Source: PALSA-612 sp963776375 (lineage in GTDB: Bacteria; Actinomycetota; Thermoleophilia; Gaiellales; Gaiellaceae). Taken from it: a stretch of DNA of 64,000 nucleotides. A model generated the notes under the pieces. The model searched no databases. It was not told where the DNA came from and saw nothing but the letters and a program-made list of their open reading frames with translations. The translations under genes were made by a program, and so were the position numbers. Shown in pieces: positions 35,326 through 43,353 of this stretch (position 1 is the stretch's first letter; every line of letters starts with the position of its first letter). Where the stretch lies: contig CAVZMF010000003.1 of assembly GCA_963776375.1 (NCBI GenBank), forward strand, positions 85,841-149,840. The letters are read 5' to 3'.

Positions 35326-36228
35326 TGCGCATCCCCAGGCTCAAGATCTTCGTACTGGCGCTCGTGGCCGCGGTCGGCGCCACGGCCACGGTCGCGCTCG
35401 CCGCGCCCAGGCAGGCAACCGACAATCGCGCGGCCGTCCAGCGCGCCCTCGACAAGACGTCGAAGGTCGCGAGCGGCCGCTTCGCCTTCTCGGTCAAGCT
35501 GGCCGGCGGAGGCGTCGTCCGGCTTCGCCGTCTCCGGCACCGGCGCCTTCGACACGAAGCACAAGGCCGCCACCGTGAGCGTCAACCTCGGTGCGCTCTC
35601 GACGCTCCTCGGCGGAGCGACCGGCGGTCTCGCGATCCCGAGCACGCTCGACGTCGTGGCCCTGAACAACACGGTCTACGTGCACATCCCGGCGCTCGCC
35701 GCGAAGGTCTCGCCCGGCGCCGAGTGGCTCAAGTTCGACTCCAAGAGCGTGCCGAAGTCACTGCCCAAGGGCGCGAATCCCGGCCAGGTCACGATCGACC
35801 CGAAGCAGGCGCTCAAGGTGCTGAACGGAGCGATCTCCGTGCACAAGGTCGGCTCGACGACCGTGCGCGGGTCCTCGACGACGCACTACGTCGTCTCCGT
35901 CGACGCCACGAAGGTCGTCACCGGTCTCGTGCCGAAGGCCGCCGACCGGGCCTCGACGCTGAAGTCGCTCAGGGCCGCGAACGTCAAGACGGTGTCGCTC
36001 GACGTGTACGTCGACAGCTCCGGCCTCGTCCGGCGCGTGTCGGGCGGGCTCACGAAGGTCAAGGTCGGCCAGGGCACGCCGGCCGTGTCGGCCACCCTGT
36101 CCGTCGACCTCTTCGGCTTCGGCCACCCGGTGAGCGTCTCGGCCCCGCCGGCGAGCAAGACCGCCGACGGGAGCAAGGTGCTCTCGCAGCTCTCGGGCGC
36201 CCTCGGCGGTGGCGGGACCGGAGGCTGA
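35325..36228 (+). CDS. Exported LppX/LprAFG-like lipid-binding-type protein within the sdh operon, one frameshift
   Basis: ATG 35325 overlaps the sdhA stop. The N-terminus RLKIFVLALVAAVGATATVA is a signal peptide; cleavage near ALAAPRQ is likely, and no lipobox cysteine is seen. Near 35518 one inserted base shifts the frame. The rest, about 230 residues, alternates beta-like strands (FAVSGTGAFDTKHKAATVSV, TVRGSSTTHYVVSVDATKVV, TVSLDVYVDSSGLVRRVSGG). This matches the mycobacterial LppX/LprAFG fold or related secreted proteins with a beta-sheet cavity. The stop shares its A with the sdhB start. Why a secreted protein lies between two respiratory subunits is unclear. Confidence 0.75.
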
Positions 36229-37257
36229 TGCAGGTAGCTCTCAAGATCTGGCGCTTCGATCCCGTCACGGGCGAGCGCGTCCTCAAGGACTACGAGGTCG
36301 AAGCGCCGGAGTGGGCGTGTCTCCTCGATGTGCTCGACCTCGTCAAGGACAAGGTCGACGGCACGCTCGCCTACCGCAAGAGCTGCCGGATGATGATCTG
36401 CGGCTCCTGCGGCATGCGTATGGACGGCGCCGCCGTCCTCGCCTGCAAGGAGCGGATGAAGCCGATCGTCGACGCCGGCCACGTCCCCGTCATCTCGCCG
36501 ATGGGGAACCTGCCGGTGCTCAAGGACCTCGTGGTCGACATGGAGCCGTTCTGGTCGAAGATGCGCGCGATGAAGCCGTGGCTCGAGCCCGGCTACGCCG
36601 ATCCCGGCGAGAAGGAGAACATCGTTTCCCAGGAGCGGATGGACGTGGTCAAGAAGGAGTCGCTCTGTATCAACTGCGGCTGCTGCGTCTCCGAGTGCAA
36701 CTCGATGGAGGCGGATCCCGAGTTCTTCGGCCCCGCCGCGCTCGCGAAGGGCATGCGCTTCGTCGGCGACCCGCGCGACGAGGAGACCTCGGAGCGGCTC
36801 CAGTCCTACAGCGACTACCACGGGATCTGGGACTGCACGCGCTGCTACTTCTGCACGGAGCGCTGCCCGAAGGGCGTCGACCCGCGCGACGCGATCGCGA
36901 AGCTCGGCGCCGAGGCGATGAAGCACGGGATCGACCGCGACATGGGCGCCAGGCACGCGAAGTGGTTCGTGAAGTCGGCGGAGACGACAGGCTGGCTGCG
37001 GGAGACCGAGCTCGTCCCGAAGACACAGGGCGTGATCGCCTCGATCAAGCAGATGAAGTTCGCGATGGGCCTGGCAAAGCACGGCAAGGTGCCTCTGCCG
37101 TTCCCGCCGCACGTCGCCAAGGACGTCGCCGGAGGCCCGCGCGCTGCACGATCTCGTGCGCCAGCAGGGCCGCGACGGCGCGCTCGGCATCGTGCAGGGC
37201 GAGAAGGCGATCTCGCACATCGAGTTCGCCGAGGGCGAGGAAGAGAAGGGCGACTGA
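36228..37257 (+). CDS. sdhB: Succinate dehydrogenase iron-sulfur subunit, one frameshift
   Basis: From ATG 36228 (MQVALKIWRFDPVTGERVLK). The plant-type [2Fe-2S] ligands are in CRMMICGSCGMRMDG and the later CKERM. The second domain has CINCGCCVSEC and CTRCYFCTERCPKGVDP, for the 4Fe-4S and 3Fe/4Fe clusters. A one-base insertion near 37128 shifts the frame; the C-terminal tail continues as ALHDLVRQQGRDGALGIVQG. About 342 residues, longer than classical SdhB because of the C-terminal extension, as in SdhABE-type enzymes. It passes electrons from the flavin towards SdhE and the quinone pool. Confidence 0.93.
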
Positions 37258-38162
37258 TGTCCAACGGCCTGGCCGAGCCGAAGCACGTCGCCTACTACAA
37301 GGGCTGCCTCGCCTCGCTGTCGGCGAAGGAGCTGGACATCTCGACCCAGGCGCTGGCGCCGCGGCTCGGCCTGGAGCTGGACGAGCTCGAGTCGGTCACC
37401 TGCTGCGGTGCCGGCGACATTCACGAGGCGGAGCCCGACTACTACCTGCACCTGAACGCGCGCATCCTCGCCTACGCGGAGCAGACCGGCGCGGACACGC
37501 TGATGACGATCTGCAACGTCTGCACCCTCAACCTCCGCCAGGCGAACTGGCAGCTGAAGATCGACGACGGGCTCCGCGCCCGGGTGAACGAGAACCTCGA
37601 GGCGGTCGGCGCTCCCCGGTACGAGGGCGGGGTCGAGGTCAAGCACTTTCTCTGGCTGATCAGCGAGGGCGAGGGCTACGAGCTGCTCAAGGACGTCGCC
37701 CACCGGGGGCTGAAGGGGCTCAAGATCGCGCCCTTCTACGGCTGTCAGATCCTGCGGCCGTCGAAGATACTCGGCTTCGAAGACCCCGACCGGCCCTCGT
37801 CGCTCGAGCGGATCATCGAGGCCTGCGGCGGCGAGCCGATCGACTACCCGGCCAAGCTCAAGTGCTGTGGCTTCCCGATCATCCAGGCGCGTGAGGAAGT
37901 CGCGCTGAGTGAGCTGATCCAGCCGATCGAGCAGGCCATCGAGCGCGGGGCGGACGCGATGGTCACGCCCTGCCCGCTCTGCCACCTGTCGCTGGACGCG
38001 TGGCAGTCGAAGCTCGAGAAGGCGACCGGCCGCTCGCTGGGGATGCCGATCATCCACCTCTCGCAGCTGATCGGCGTCGCGGCCGGGCTCGGCGAGTCCG
38101 AGCTCCGGTTCAAGCGGCACGTCGTGCCGGTCGACCCGGTCGTCGAGAAGCTTCGAGTCTGA
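37257..38162 (+). CDS. sdhE: CCG-domain subunit of succinate:quinone oxidoreductase (SdhE/HdrB-like)
   Basis: A 301-residue protein from ATG 37257, overlapping the sdhB stop. It carries two cysteine-rich CCG domains. The first includes YYKGCLASLSAKE and VTCCGAGDIHEAEPDYYLHL; the second FYGCQILRPSKI, LKCCGFPII and TPCPLCHLSLDAWQS. Such HdrB-like subunits bind a special 4Fe-4S cluster and replace the SdhC/SdhD membrane anchors in archaeal, epsilonproteobacterial and some actinobacterial enzymes. They attach to the membrane peripherally. The symbol sdhE here means this subunit, not the unrelated flavinylation factor. No membrane anchor gene follows. Confidence 0.88.
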   Translation: MSNGLAEPKHVAYYKGCLASLSAKELDISTQALAPRLGLELDELESVTCCGAGDIHEAEPDYYLHLNARILAYAEQTGADTLMTICNVCTLNLRQANWQLKIDDGLRARVNENLEAVGAPRYEGGVEVKHFLWLISEGEGYELLKDVAHRGLKGLKIAPFYGCQILRPSKILGFEDPDRPSSLERIIEACGGEPIDYPAKLKCCGFPIIQAREEVALSELIQPIEQAIERGADAMVTPCPLCHLSLDAWQSKLEKATGRSLGMPIIHLSQLIGVAAGLGESELRFKRHVVPVDPVVEKLRV

Positions 38163-38965
38163 GCGGCTGGGCCTGGGTCGCGGTCGGGCTGGGCGCCGTC
38201 GCGCTCGCCTGCCTGGCGTGGGGCTGGTTCGAGGCCGGGTGGCCGCGGTTCAGGGTGCTCGAGCTCGGCGTTGCCGGGCTGCCCGCGGAGCTGGACGGGA
38301 CCAGGATCGTGCACCTGTCCGATTTCCACCTGGGCGTGCCTTCGCGCGGCGGCCGGGCCGTGCGCCGCGGAGTCGAGTGGGCCGCGGGCCGCGACGCCGA
38401 CGTCGTCGTACTCACGGGCGACCTCGTCTCGCGCCCCTCGGGCGAGGCCGTTTTGCGCGAGCTCGTCGGGCAGCTCGTGCGCTGCTACGCGATCCTCGGC
38501 AACCACGATCTCGGCCTCAGCCGCGACCCGTTCTCGAAAGAGGTCGTGATCCACGAGCTGGAGCCGGCGACGCTGCTCCTCGACGACGGCCGGATGCTCG
38601 ACGTGCGCGGACGGTCGGTCTGGCTCGCCGGCTTCGATCCCCGCTCGCGCGGCCACGAGCCCGACCTGAGCTGCGAGGCCGATCTCCGCATCGTCCTCTC
38701 CCACTTCCCGGGCGTGTTCGACCGGCTTCGACCCGGATCGTTCGACCTCGTCCTTGCCGGGCACATGCACGACGGCCAGATCTGCCTCCCGTACCCGGGC
38801 GGCAAGGTGCGCCTCGCGCACCCGCGTGCGCGGTACACGCACGGGACCTACAGGCGAGGAGGAACGGTCATGCACGTCTCGCCCGGGCTCGGAACGACGT
38901 TCGTGCCGTTCCGCTTCTTCGCGCGGCCCGAGGCGACCGAGCTCGTTCTGCGGGCCGCCTCCTAG
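38159..38965 (+). CDS. Membrane-anchored metallophosphoesterase (YkuE/YaeI-like)
   Basis: A protein of about 268 residues with an N-terminal hydrophobic helix (WAWVAVGLGAVALACLAWGW). The calcineurin-like motifs are complete: DFHLG, TGDLVSR, GNHD, then LSHFPGVF and LAGHMHDGQI. Related proteins remove phosphate from lipid A precursors or act on cyclic nucleotides; the substrate here is open. No ATG, GTG or TTG opens the frame before the helix. The only upstream candidate is CTG 38159, which overlaps the sdhE stop as CTGA, just as at the YlbL-like gene. An internal GTG near 38249 would remove the membrane helix. Confidence 0.85.
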   Translation: MSGWAWVAVGLGAVALACLAWGWFEAGWPRFRVLELGVAGLPAELDGTRIVHLSDFHLGVPSRGGRAVRRGVEWAAGRDADVVVLTGDLVSRPSGEAVLRELVGQLVRCYAILGNHDLGLSRDPFSKEVVIHELEPATLLLDDGRMLDVRGRSVWLAGFDPRSRGHEPDLSCEADLRIVLSHFPGVFDRLRPGSFDLVLAGHMHDGQICLPYPGGKVRLAHPRARYTHGTYRRGGTVMHVSPGLGTTFVPFRFFARPEATELVLRAAS

Positions 38966-38974
38966 ACTGCATCC

Positions 38975-39595
38975 GTGGCACCAAGGGTCTCGGGACTGAC
39001 CGGAGCGACGCTCGTGACGGCGCCGGCTGTCTGCCGCGGCTGCGTCTGGTGGCAGTCGCGGCCGGGCCGGGAAGTCGACAAGGACCGCTGGCGCGAGCGG
39101 ATCGAGGAGGAGTGGGGCCCGTGGGGGACGCTCTACTCCGACGACGACGGCCGTCTCCTCGGCTCGATGCAGTACGGGCCTGCGGAGATGTTCCCGCGCG
39201 CCGCCGGGCTGCCGGCCGGACCGCCGTCGGAAGACGCGCTGCTCGTCACCTGCGCCTACCTCGTCGAGCGCTCGACGCCGTGGGTCATGCAGTCGCTGTT
39301 CCTGGCCGTCATCGGCGACGCGCGCGACAAGGGTGCCCGCGCGGTCGAGGCCTTCGGCTACCGCTACCCCGAGGGCACGTCGTTGCACGAGCGCTTCGTC
39401 CGCCACCGGACGATCTTCCCGCACGACTTCCTCGCCGACTTCGGTTTCCAGGTCGTGCGTACGTCGGGGGCGGTCGAGCTCGCGCGGCTCGAGCTGGGCG
39501 GCCTCGTGCCCGTTGTGGAGGGCTCACGCGCGAAGGTCATGGGCGTTCTGCGGGGGATCTTCTCCCCCCAGCCCGTGCCGGCGCCTCGGCCGTGA
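38975..39595 (+). CDS. GNAT-like acetyltransferase domain protein, function unknown
   Basis: A 206-residue protein from GTG 38975, ten bases after the phosphoesterase stop. The N-terminal CRGCVWWQSRPGRE precedes an acetyltransferase-like fold; TLYSDDDGRLLGSMQYGPAE looks like the first strands. The central acetyl-CoA pocket is weak (VIGDARDKGARAVEAFGYRY), and the C-terminal DFGFQVVRTSGAVELARLEL resembles the last GNAT strands. Similar proteins are common in actinobacteria without a known role. A 35-bp AT-poor gap and then a hairpin follow before the convergent asd gene. Confidence 0.65.
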   Translation: MAPRVSGLTGATLVTAPAVCRGCVWWQSRPGREVDKDRWRERIEEEWGPWGTLYSDDDGRLLGSMQYGPAEMFPRAAGLPAGPPSEDALLVTCAYLVERSTPWVMQSLFLAVIGDARDKGARAVEAFGYRYPEGTSLHERFVRHRTIFPHDFLADFGFQVVRTSGAVELARLELGGLVPVVEGSRAKVMGVLRGIFSPQPVPAPRP

Positions 39596-39640
39596 CGCAC
39601 ACCACCTGCCTCAACGGCATCCTCAGAGAGGTCGCAGAGG

Positions 39641-39675
39641 AACCTCAGAAGAGGCTCAGAGGGATATCTGAGGTT
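39641..39675. terminator. Stem-loop between convergent genes
   Basis: A perfect 9-bp inverted repeat, AACCTCAGA (39641-39649) and TCTGAGGTT (39667-39675), with a 17-base loop. The loop and flank hold further CTCAGA/CCTCAGA copies, so alternative pairings exist. It sits just before the asd stop and after the acetyltransferase-like gene. There is no T run. Confidence 0.5.
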
Positions 39676-39680
39676 GTGAG

Positions 39681-40637
39681 CTAGGCCGCCGCGAGCGCAT
39701 GGCGCTCGAGCAGGAGCTCGGCGATCTGGATCGCGTTCAGGGCCGCGCCCTTGTTCAGGTTGTCGCAGGCGAGGAAGAGGACGAGCCCGTTCTCCGCGGT
39801 CGGGTCGCGGCGCACGCGACCGACCAAGACCCGGTCGCCTCGCGCGGCGGCCTTGCCGGGGGAGGGGAACTCTTCGAGATCCACGGCCCGAGACGCCGCG
39901 AGCAGCTCGCGCGCGTGCTCGGGCGCCACGCGCTCCTCCGTCTCCACCCAGATCGTCTCGGCGTGGCCGACGAGTACCGGCACGCGCACGCAGTTCGCGG
40001 AGACCGGTAGCTCGGGCAGCTCGAGGATCTTCCGCGTCTCGAGGCGGATCTTCTCCTCCTCGTCGAACTCCTCGCCGTCGAAGTCCCACTCCATCAGGAG
40101 ATCGAGCTCGTCGTGCGACTGCGCCCGCAGGCGCTCCATCGACTGCGCGCCGGCCCCGGACATGGACTGGTATGTCGCCACGCGCACCCGTGCCAGCCCG
40201 GCGACTTCCCGGAGCGGGTCGAGCGCGCAGGTGAGCGGGATCGTGCAGCAGTTCGGGTTGGCGACGATTCCGTCGTGCTCGAGCGCGCGGTTGCCGTTGA
40301 CCTCGGGGACGACGAGCGGCACGCCCTCCGCCAGCCGATACGCGGACGATTTGTCGATCGCGACCGCGCCGCCGCTCACCGCCGCGGGCACGAGCTCGCG
40401 CGAGGCGGACGTCCCGACCGAGAAGAGGAACACGTCCACGTCGGCCGCCGCCAGCGCCTCGGGTGTCGCCTCCTCGACGACGAGCGAGCGCGAGCCGTAG
40501 GGGACCGACGAGCCGGCCGAGCGCGCCGACGCGAACGCCCGCACGCGTTCGTAGCCGCGGCCGGCGAGCAGCCCGAGCGTCACCTTTCCGACCGCGCCGG
40601 TGGCGCCGACGACGCCGATCCTCGCGTTGCTACGCAT
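39681..40637 (-). CDS. asd: Aspartate-semialdehyde dehydrogenase
   Basis: A protein of about 318 residues. I choose ATG 40637 (MRSNARIGVVGATGAVGKVT); GTG 40643 is an alternative. The NADP loop is VVGATGAVGKV. The catalytic cysteine is in VANPNCCTIPL. The substrate-binding region reads YQSMSGAGAQSMERL, and the histidine in VPVLVGHAETIWV is the general base. It reduces aspartyl phosphate to aspartate semialdehyde for Lys, Met, Thr and diaminopimelate synthesis. It overlaps the end of lysC by about eight bases, giving the classic lysC-asd operon. Confidence 0.94.
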   Translation of the reverse strand: MRSNARIGVVGATGAVGKVTLGLLAGRGYERVRAFASARSAGSSVPYGSRSLVVEEATPEALAAADVDVFLFSVGTSASRELVPAAVSGGAVAIDKSSAYRLAEGVPLVVPEVNGNRALEHDGIVANPNCCTIPLTCALDPLREVAGLARVRVATYQSMSGAGAQSMERLRAQSHDELDLLMEWDFDGEEFDEEEKIRLETRKILELPELPVSANCVRVPVLVGHAETIWVETEERVAPEHARELLAASRAVDLEEFPSPGKAAARGDRVLVGRVRRDPTAENGLVLFLACDNLNKGAALNAIQIAELLLERHALAAA

Positions 40638-41937
40638 GCGCACCTTCGCGCGAGCCGTCCTCCGCGCCGAGCCCGAAGCGGTCGTGGATCGCCTGGACCG
40701 CCCGCTCGACCTCGGCCGCGCGGACGACGCACGAGACGCGGATCGAGGAGGTGGAGATGATCTCCAGGTTGATCCCGGCTTCGGCGAGTGCGTCGAACAT
40801 GTCGGCCGCGACCCCGGGATGGCTCTTCATGCCCGCGCCGATCAGCGACACCTTCGCGATCTCCGGGTCGGTGACGACGTCCGTGGCCCCAACCTCGCGA
40901 GCCGTGTCGCGCAGGATCGGCTCGGCGACGGCGATGTCCGTCTTCGGCAGAGTGAACGAGATCGTCGCGTGACCGTGCTCGGAGACGTTCTGCACGATCA
41001 TGTCGATGTTCACGCCCGCGTCGGCCAGCGGCCGGAACACGCGCGCAGCGATCCCTGGCCGGTCGGGGACGCCGGCGATCGTCACCTTCGCCTCGGCGGT
41101 GTCGTGCGTGACGCCCGAGATGATCGCCTTCTCCAGCATGCGTTCGTCCTCCTCGCCGATCCAGGTGCCCGCCCCGTCTCCGAACGACGAGCGGACGTGC
41201 AGCATCACACCGTAGTTGCGCGCGAACTCGACGGAGCGCAGTGCCATCACCTTTGCACCCGACGCAGACATCTCGAGCATCTCCTCGTAGCTGACCGCGT
41301 CCAGCTTTCTCGCCTCCGCGACCATGCGTGGGTCGGCGGTGAAGACGCCCTCGACGTCGGTGTAGATCTCGCAGACCTCCGCCTGGAGCGCTGCGGCCAG
41401 CGCGACGGCCGTCGTGTCCGAGCCTCCGCGGCCGAGGGTCGTGATCTCCTTGACGGTCGAGACCCCCTGGAATCCGGCGACGAGGACGACCTTGTCCTGG
41501 TCGAGCGCCTCGTGGATGCGCTGGCCTCGGATGTCGACGATCTTCGCCTTCCCGTGCGCCGTGTCGGTGACGATGCCGGCCTGGGAGCCCGTCAGCGAGA
41601 TCGCCTCGTGCCCGAGGTCCTTGATCGCCATGGCCGCGAGGGCCACCGAGATGCGCTCGCCGACCGAGATCAGCATGTCGAGCTCGCGGGGATCCGGTGT
41701 CGGAGAGACGTCGTGCGCGAGGTCGATCAGCTCGTCGGTCGTCTTGCCCATCGCGGACAGGACGGCCACGACGCGACTGCCGGACTCGCGGGCGGCGACG
41801 ATGCGCCGCGCCACGGCCTTCAGGCGCTCGGGGTCGGCGACCGACGTGCCGCCGAACTTCATCACGATCGTGCCGACGCGGGTGGGCCGGTCCTCGCGTG
41901 CGATCGACGGCAGCGCCTCGAAATGCGTCGTTGCCAT
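40630..41937 (-). CDS. lysC: Aspartate kinase with two ACT domains
   Basis: A 435-residue kinase from ATG 41937. The N-terminal MKFGGTSVADPERLKAVA is the nucleotide/substrate motif; TTLGRGGSDTTAVALAAAL follows. The C-terminal part contains two ACT domains (VTIAGVPDRPGIAARVFRPL and KVSLIGAGMKSHPGVAADMF), which sense lysine and threonine. It phosphorylates aspartate, the first step of the Lys/Thr/Met pathway. A 16-residue N-terminal extension precedes the usual start (VGTIVMKFGG), so the real start may be later. Overlaps asd. Its upstream region contains a strong inverted repeat at 42,051-42,087. Confidence 0.94.
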   Translation of the reverse strand: MATTHFEALPSIAREDRPTRVGTIVMKFGGTSVADPERLKAVARRIVAARESGSRVVAVLSAMGKTTDELIDLAHDVSPTPDPRELDMLISVGERISVALAAMAIKDLGHEAISLTGSQAGIVTDTAHGKAKIVDIRGQRIHEALDQDKVVLVAGFQGVSTVKEITTLGRGGSDTTAVALAAALQAEVCEIYTDVEGVFTADPRMVAEARKLDAVSYEEMLEMSASGAKVMALRSVEFARNYGVMLHVRSSFGDGAGTWIGEEDERMLEKAIISGVTHDTAEAKVTIAGVPDRPGIAARVFRPLADAGVNIDMIVQNVSEHGHATISFTLPKTDIAVAEPILRDTAREVGATDVVTDPEIAKVSLIGAGMKSHPGVAADMFDALAEAGINLEIISTSSIRVSCVVRAAEVERAVQAIHDRFGLGAEDGSREGAHA

Positions 41938-42235
41938 CGTCTGATTGTAGGGACGGGGCGTGCGTGGACTCGTCTAGTGGTTGCCGGCTGGCAAGCGTAC
42001 GCATTAGCCAGGGCGTTCTGGGTATCAAATGGCTCGGCTTACGATTTCCGCTAGATGATTGGTCAGCTTTATCGATCAATCATCTAGACGGGCCGCACGC
42101 GACTGGCGCGCCGAGCATGGTCGAGTTCGGCGCGTCCTCGCGTCAGGGTTTGGAGCGGGCGGCTCGTCACCGAACCGCCCGCTTAGGGTCCGAAGGCGCA
42201 CTCCCCGGTGAAGTCGCGCCTCCCCGTGTCAGATC
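41938..42235. other. AT-richer intergenic region between lysC start and collagen-like gene end
   Basis: 298 bp without a convincing gene. It contains a short stem-loop (TTGCC/GGCAA near 41,980) and the perfect inverted repeat described separately. It is upstream of lysC and downstream of the collagen-like gene, both on the minus strand, so it should hold the terminator of one and the promoter of the other. Confidence 0.6.
42051..42087. promoter_or_regulatory. Perfect 11-bp inverted repeat upstream of lysC
   Basis: CTAGATGATTG (42051-42061) and CAATCATCTAG (42077-42087), separated by 15 bases, in otherwise GC-rich DNA. It could be the terminator of the collagen-like gene or a binding site for a dimeric regulator of lysC. 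The arms are AT-rich, unlike a GC-stem terminator, so an operator is equally possible. Confidence 0.5.
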
Positions 42236-43079
42236 TCATCGCGCGGGCAGCACCCGTTTCTGGACAGCGGCGGCCCCTGACGGCGGATCACCGACGAGCA
42301 TGTAGACCCAGTACTGATCGGTGCTGTTACTCGTGAAGACGGTTGTCGTGATGGTTCCGCCTCCGCAAGATCCTCCTCCGAAAGAGATCGTCGCTGTCGG
42401 GAGGGCCCCGCCGACCTCAAACAGGGTGAGTTGGGGCAGCGGACACCCGGAGCCGATACCCGAGATCGTGAAGCCGTATGTCCCCGCGCTCGGGTGGGTG
42501 ACCGTCGGGACCGGACCCTGCGTGAAGCCTACGGCTCCAGTCGGGTCCACGAGGCCCGTTGCGAGGAACACCGGCCCACTTGGCCCGGTGGCTCCCTTCG
42601 CCCCGGTTGGTCCCTTGGCGCCGGTCGCTCCTTTCGCTCCGGTCGCTCCGTTCGCGCCGGTGGGACCCTTGCCCGGTGGCTCCCTTGGCCCCGGTGGCTC
42701 CCTTGGCCCCGGTGGCTCCCTTGGCCCCGGTGGCACCCTTGGCCCCGGTGGCACCCTTGGCGCCGGTCGGTCCCCGAGAGCCGGTCGCCCCGGTTGGCCC
42801 CGTTGCCCCGGTCGGCCCACTAGCGCCCGTACCGCCCTGACCCCAATTCAGCGGCGCTTCCCAGGACGCACAGTTCCCGTTCGGCTTGGCGGTGTCGATC
42901 ACCCGCAACGCCCCGGTCGGGTTGCCGTGCGCCTGGCTGATGTTGTAACAGCCGTGGATAACGCCGTTCGCGTCCGGGATGCTCGCCTGGACTGCGGTGG
43001 CGATCCCGAACAGCGCCCCGCCGACAGCGAGCGCGAGCAGGAGTCGCCCGCCGCGGCTAAGGCTTCGCAGCCTGTGCAT
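42236..43079 (-). CDS. Secreted collagen-like protein with N-terminal IPxxGxIxGCY domain, one frameshift
   Basis: From ATG 43079, with an excellent AAGGAGG five bases upstream. Residues 1-35 are a signal peptide (GGRLLLALAVGGALFGIATA). The mature N-terminus IPDANGVIHGCYNIS leads to GALRVIDTAK and a second cysteine before APLNWGQ. Next come about 30 Gly-X-Y triplets (GPTGATGPTGATG..., GAKGATGAKG...), a collagen-like stalk. Near 42,672 the frame shifts inside the repeat. It continues as GPTGANGATGAKGATG and ends in a beta-rich C-terminal domain (VTHPSAGTYGFTISGIGSG). The same N-terminal domain occurs in the gene at 56.3 kb. Probably a cell-surface or adhesive protein. Confidence 0.8.
42678..42767. 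repeat. Five tandem 18-bp repeats coding collagen triplets
   Basis: Plus-strand units GGCTCCCTTGGCCCCGGT (three exact, then two with one or two changes). On the coding strand each unit encodes Gly-Ala-Lys/Thr-type triplets. The near-identity at DNA level shows recent expansion. Just beyond, at about 42,672, two bases are missing relative to the unit, which causes the frameshift. Confidence 0.85.
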
Positions 43080-43130
43080 CCGCACCTCCTTCGTGACTGA
43101 CGATGGCGAGAACTTCGCCCGGCAGTCTCC

Positions 43131-43161
43131 CTGTCCCGGTGGACGGCGTCAACCGGGACAG
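43131..43161. promoter_or_regulatory. Strong hairpin upstream of collagen-like gene
   Basis: CTGTCCCGGT (43131-43140) and ACCGGGACAG (43152-43161) are perfectly complementary; GAC/GTC inside extends the stem around a GGC loop. It is about 50 bp upstream of the collagen-like start codon, in a 274-bp gap without other features. A 5'-UTR structure or operator is possible. Confidence 0.5.
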
Positions 43162-43353
43162 CCCAGGTTTACGCAGAACACGACACGGAACGGCGAAGCT
43201 GCGGACGGAACCGTTCGCAGATTGCCGAAAACCCAAGCCGCGCGGCACGCTGGAAGGTCACCACAGCCAAGAGCGCCCCGCGGGACCCAGACGGCTGTAA
43301 ACGTCGCAACGAGTCTGGGGCCTCTTGTCGTTTCGTCGTAGCATGGTCGTACT

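Noticed and set aside
35886..38120. 744-codon open frame on the minus strand opposite sdhB and sdhE
   Set aside because: The plus strand carries clear iron-sulfur and CCG motifs; the minus translation is compositional shadow.
42577..42830. CRISPR array in the tandem repeats
   Set aside because: The repeats are contiguous 18-bp coding units without spacers, within a collagen-like gene.
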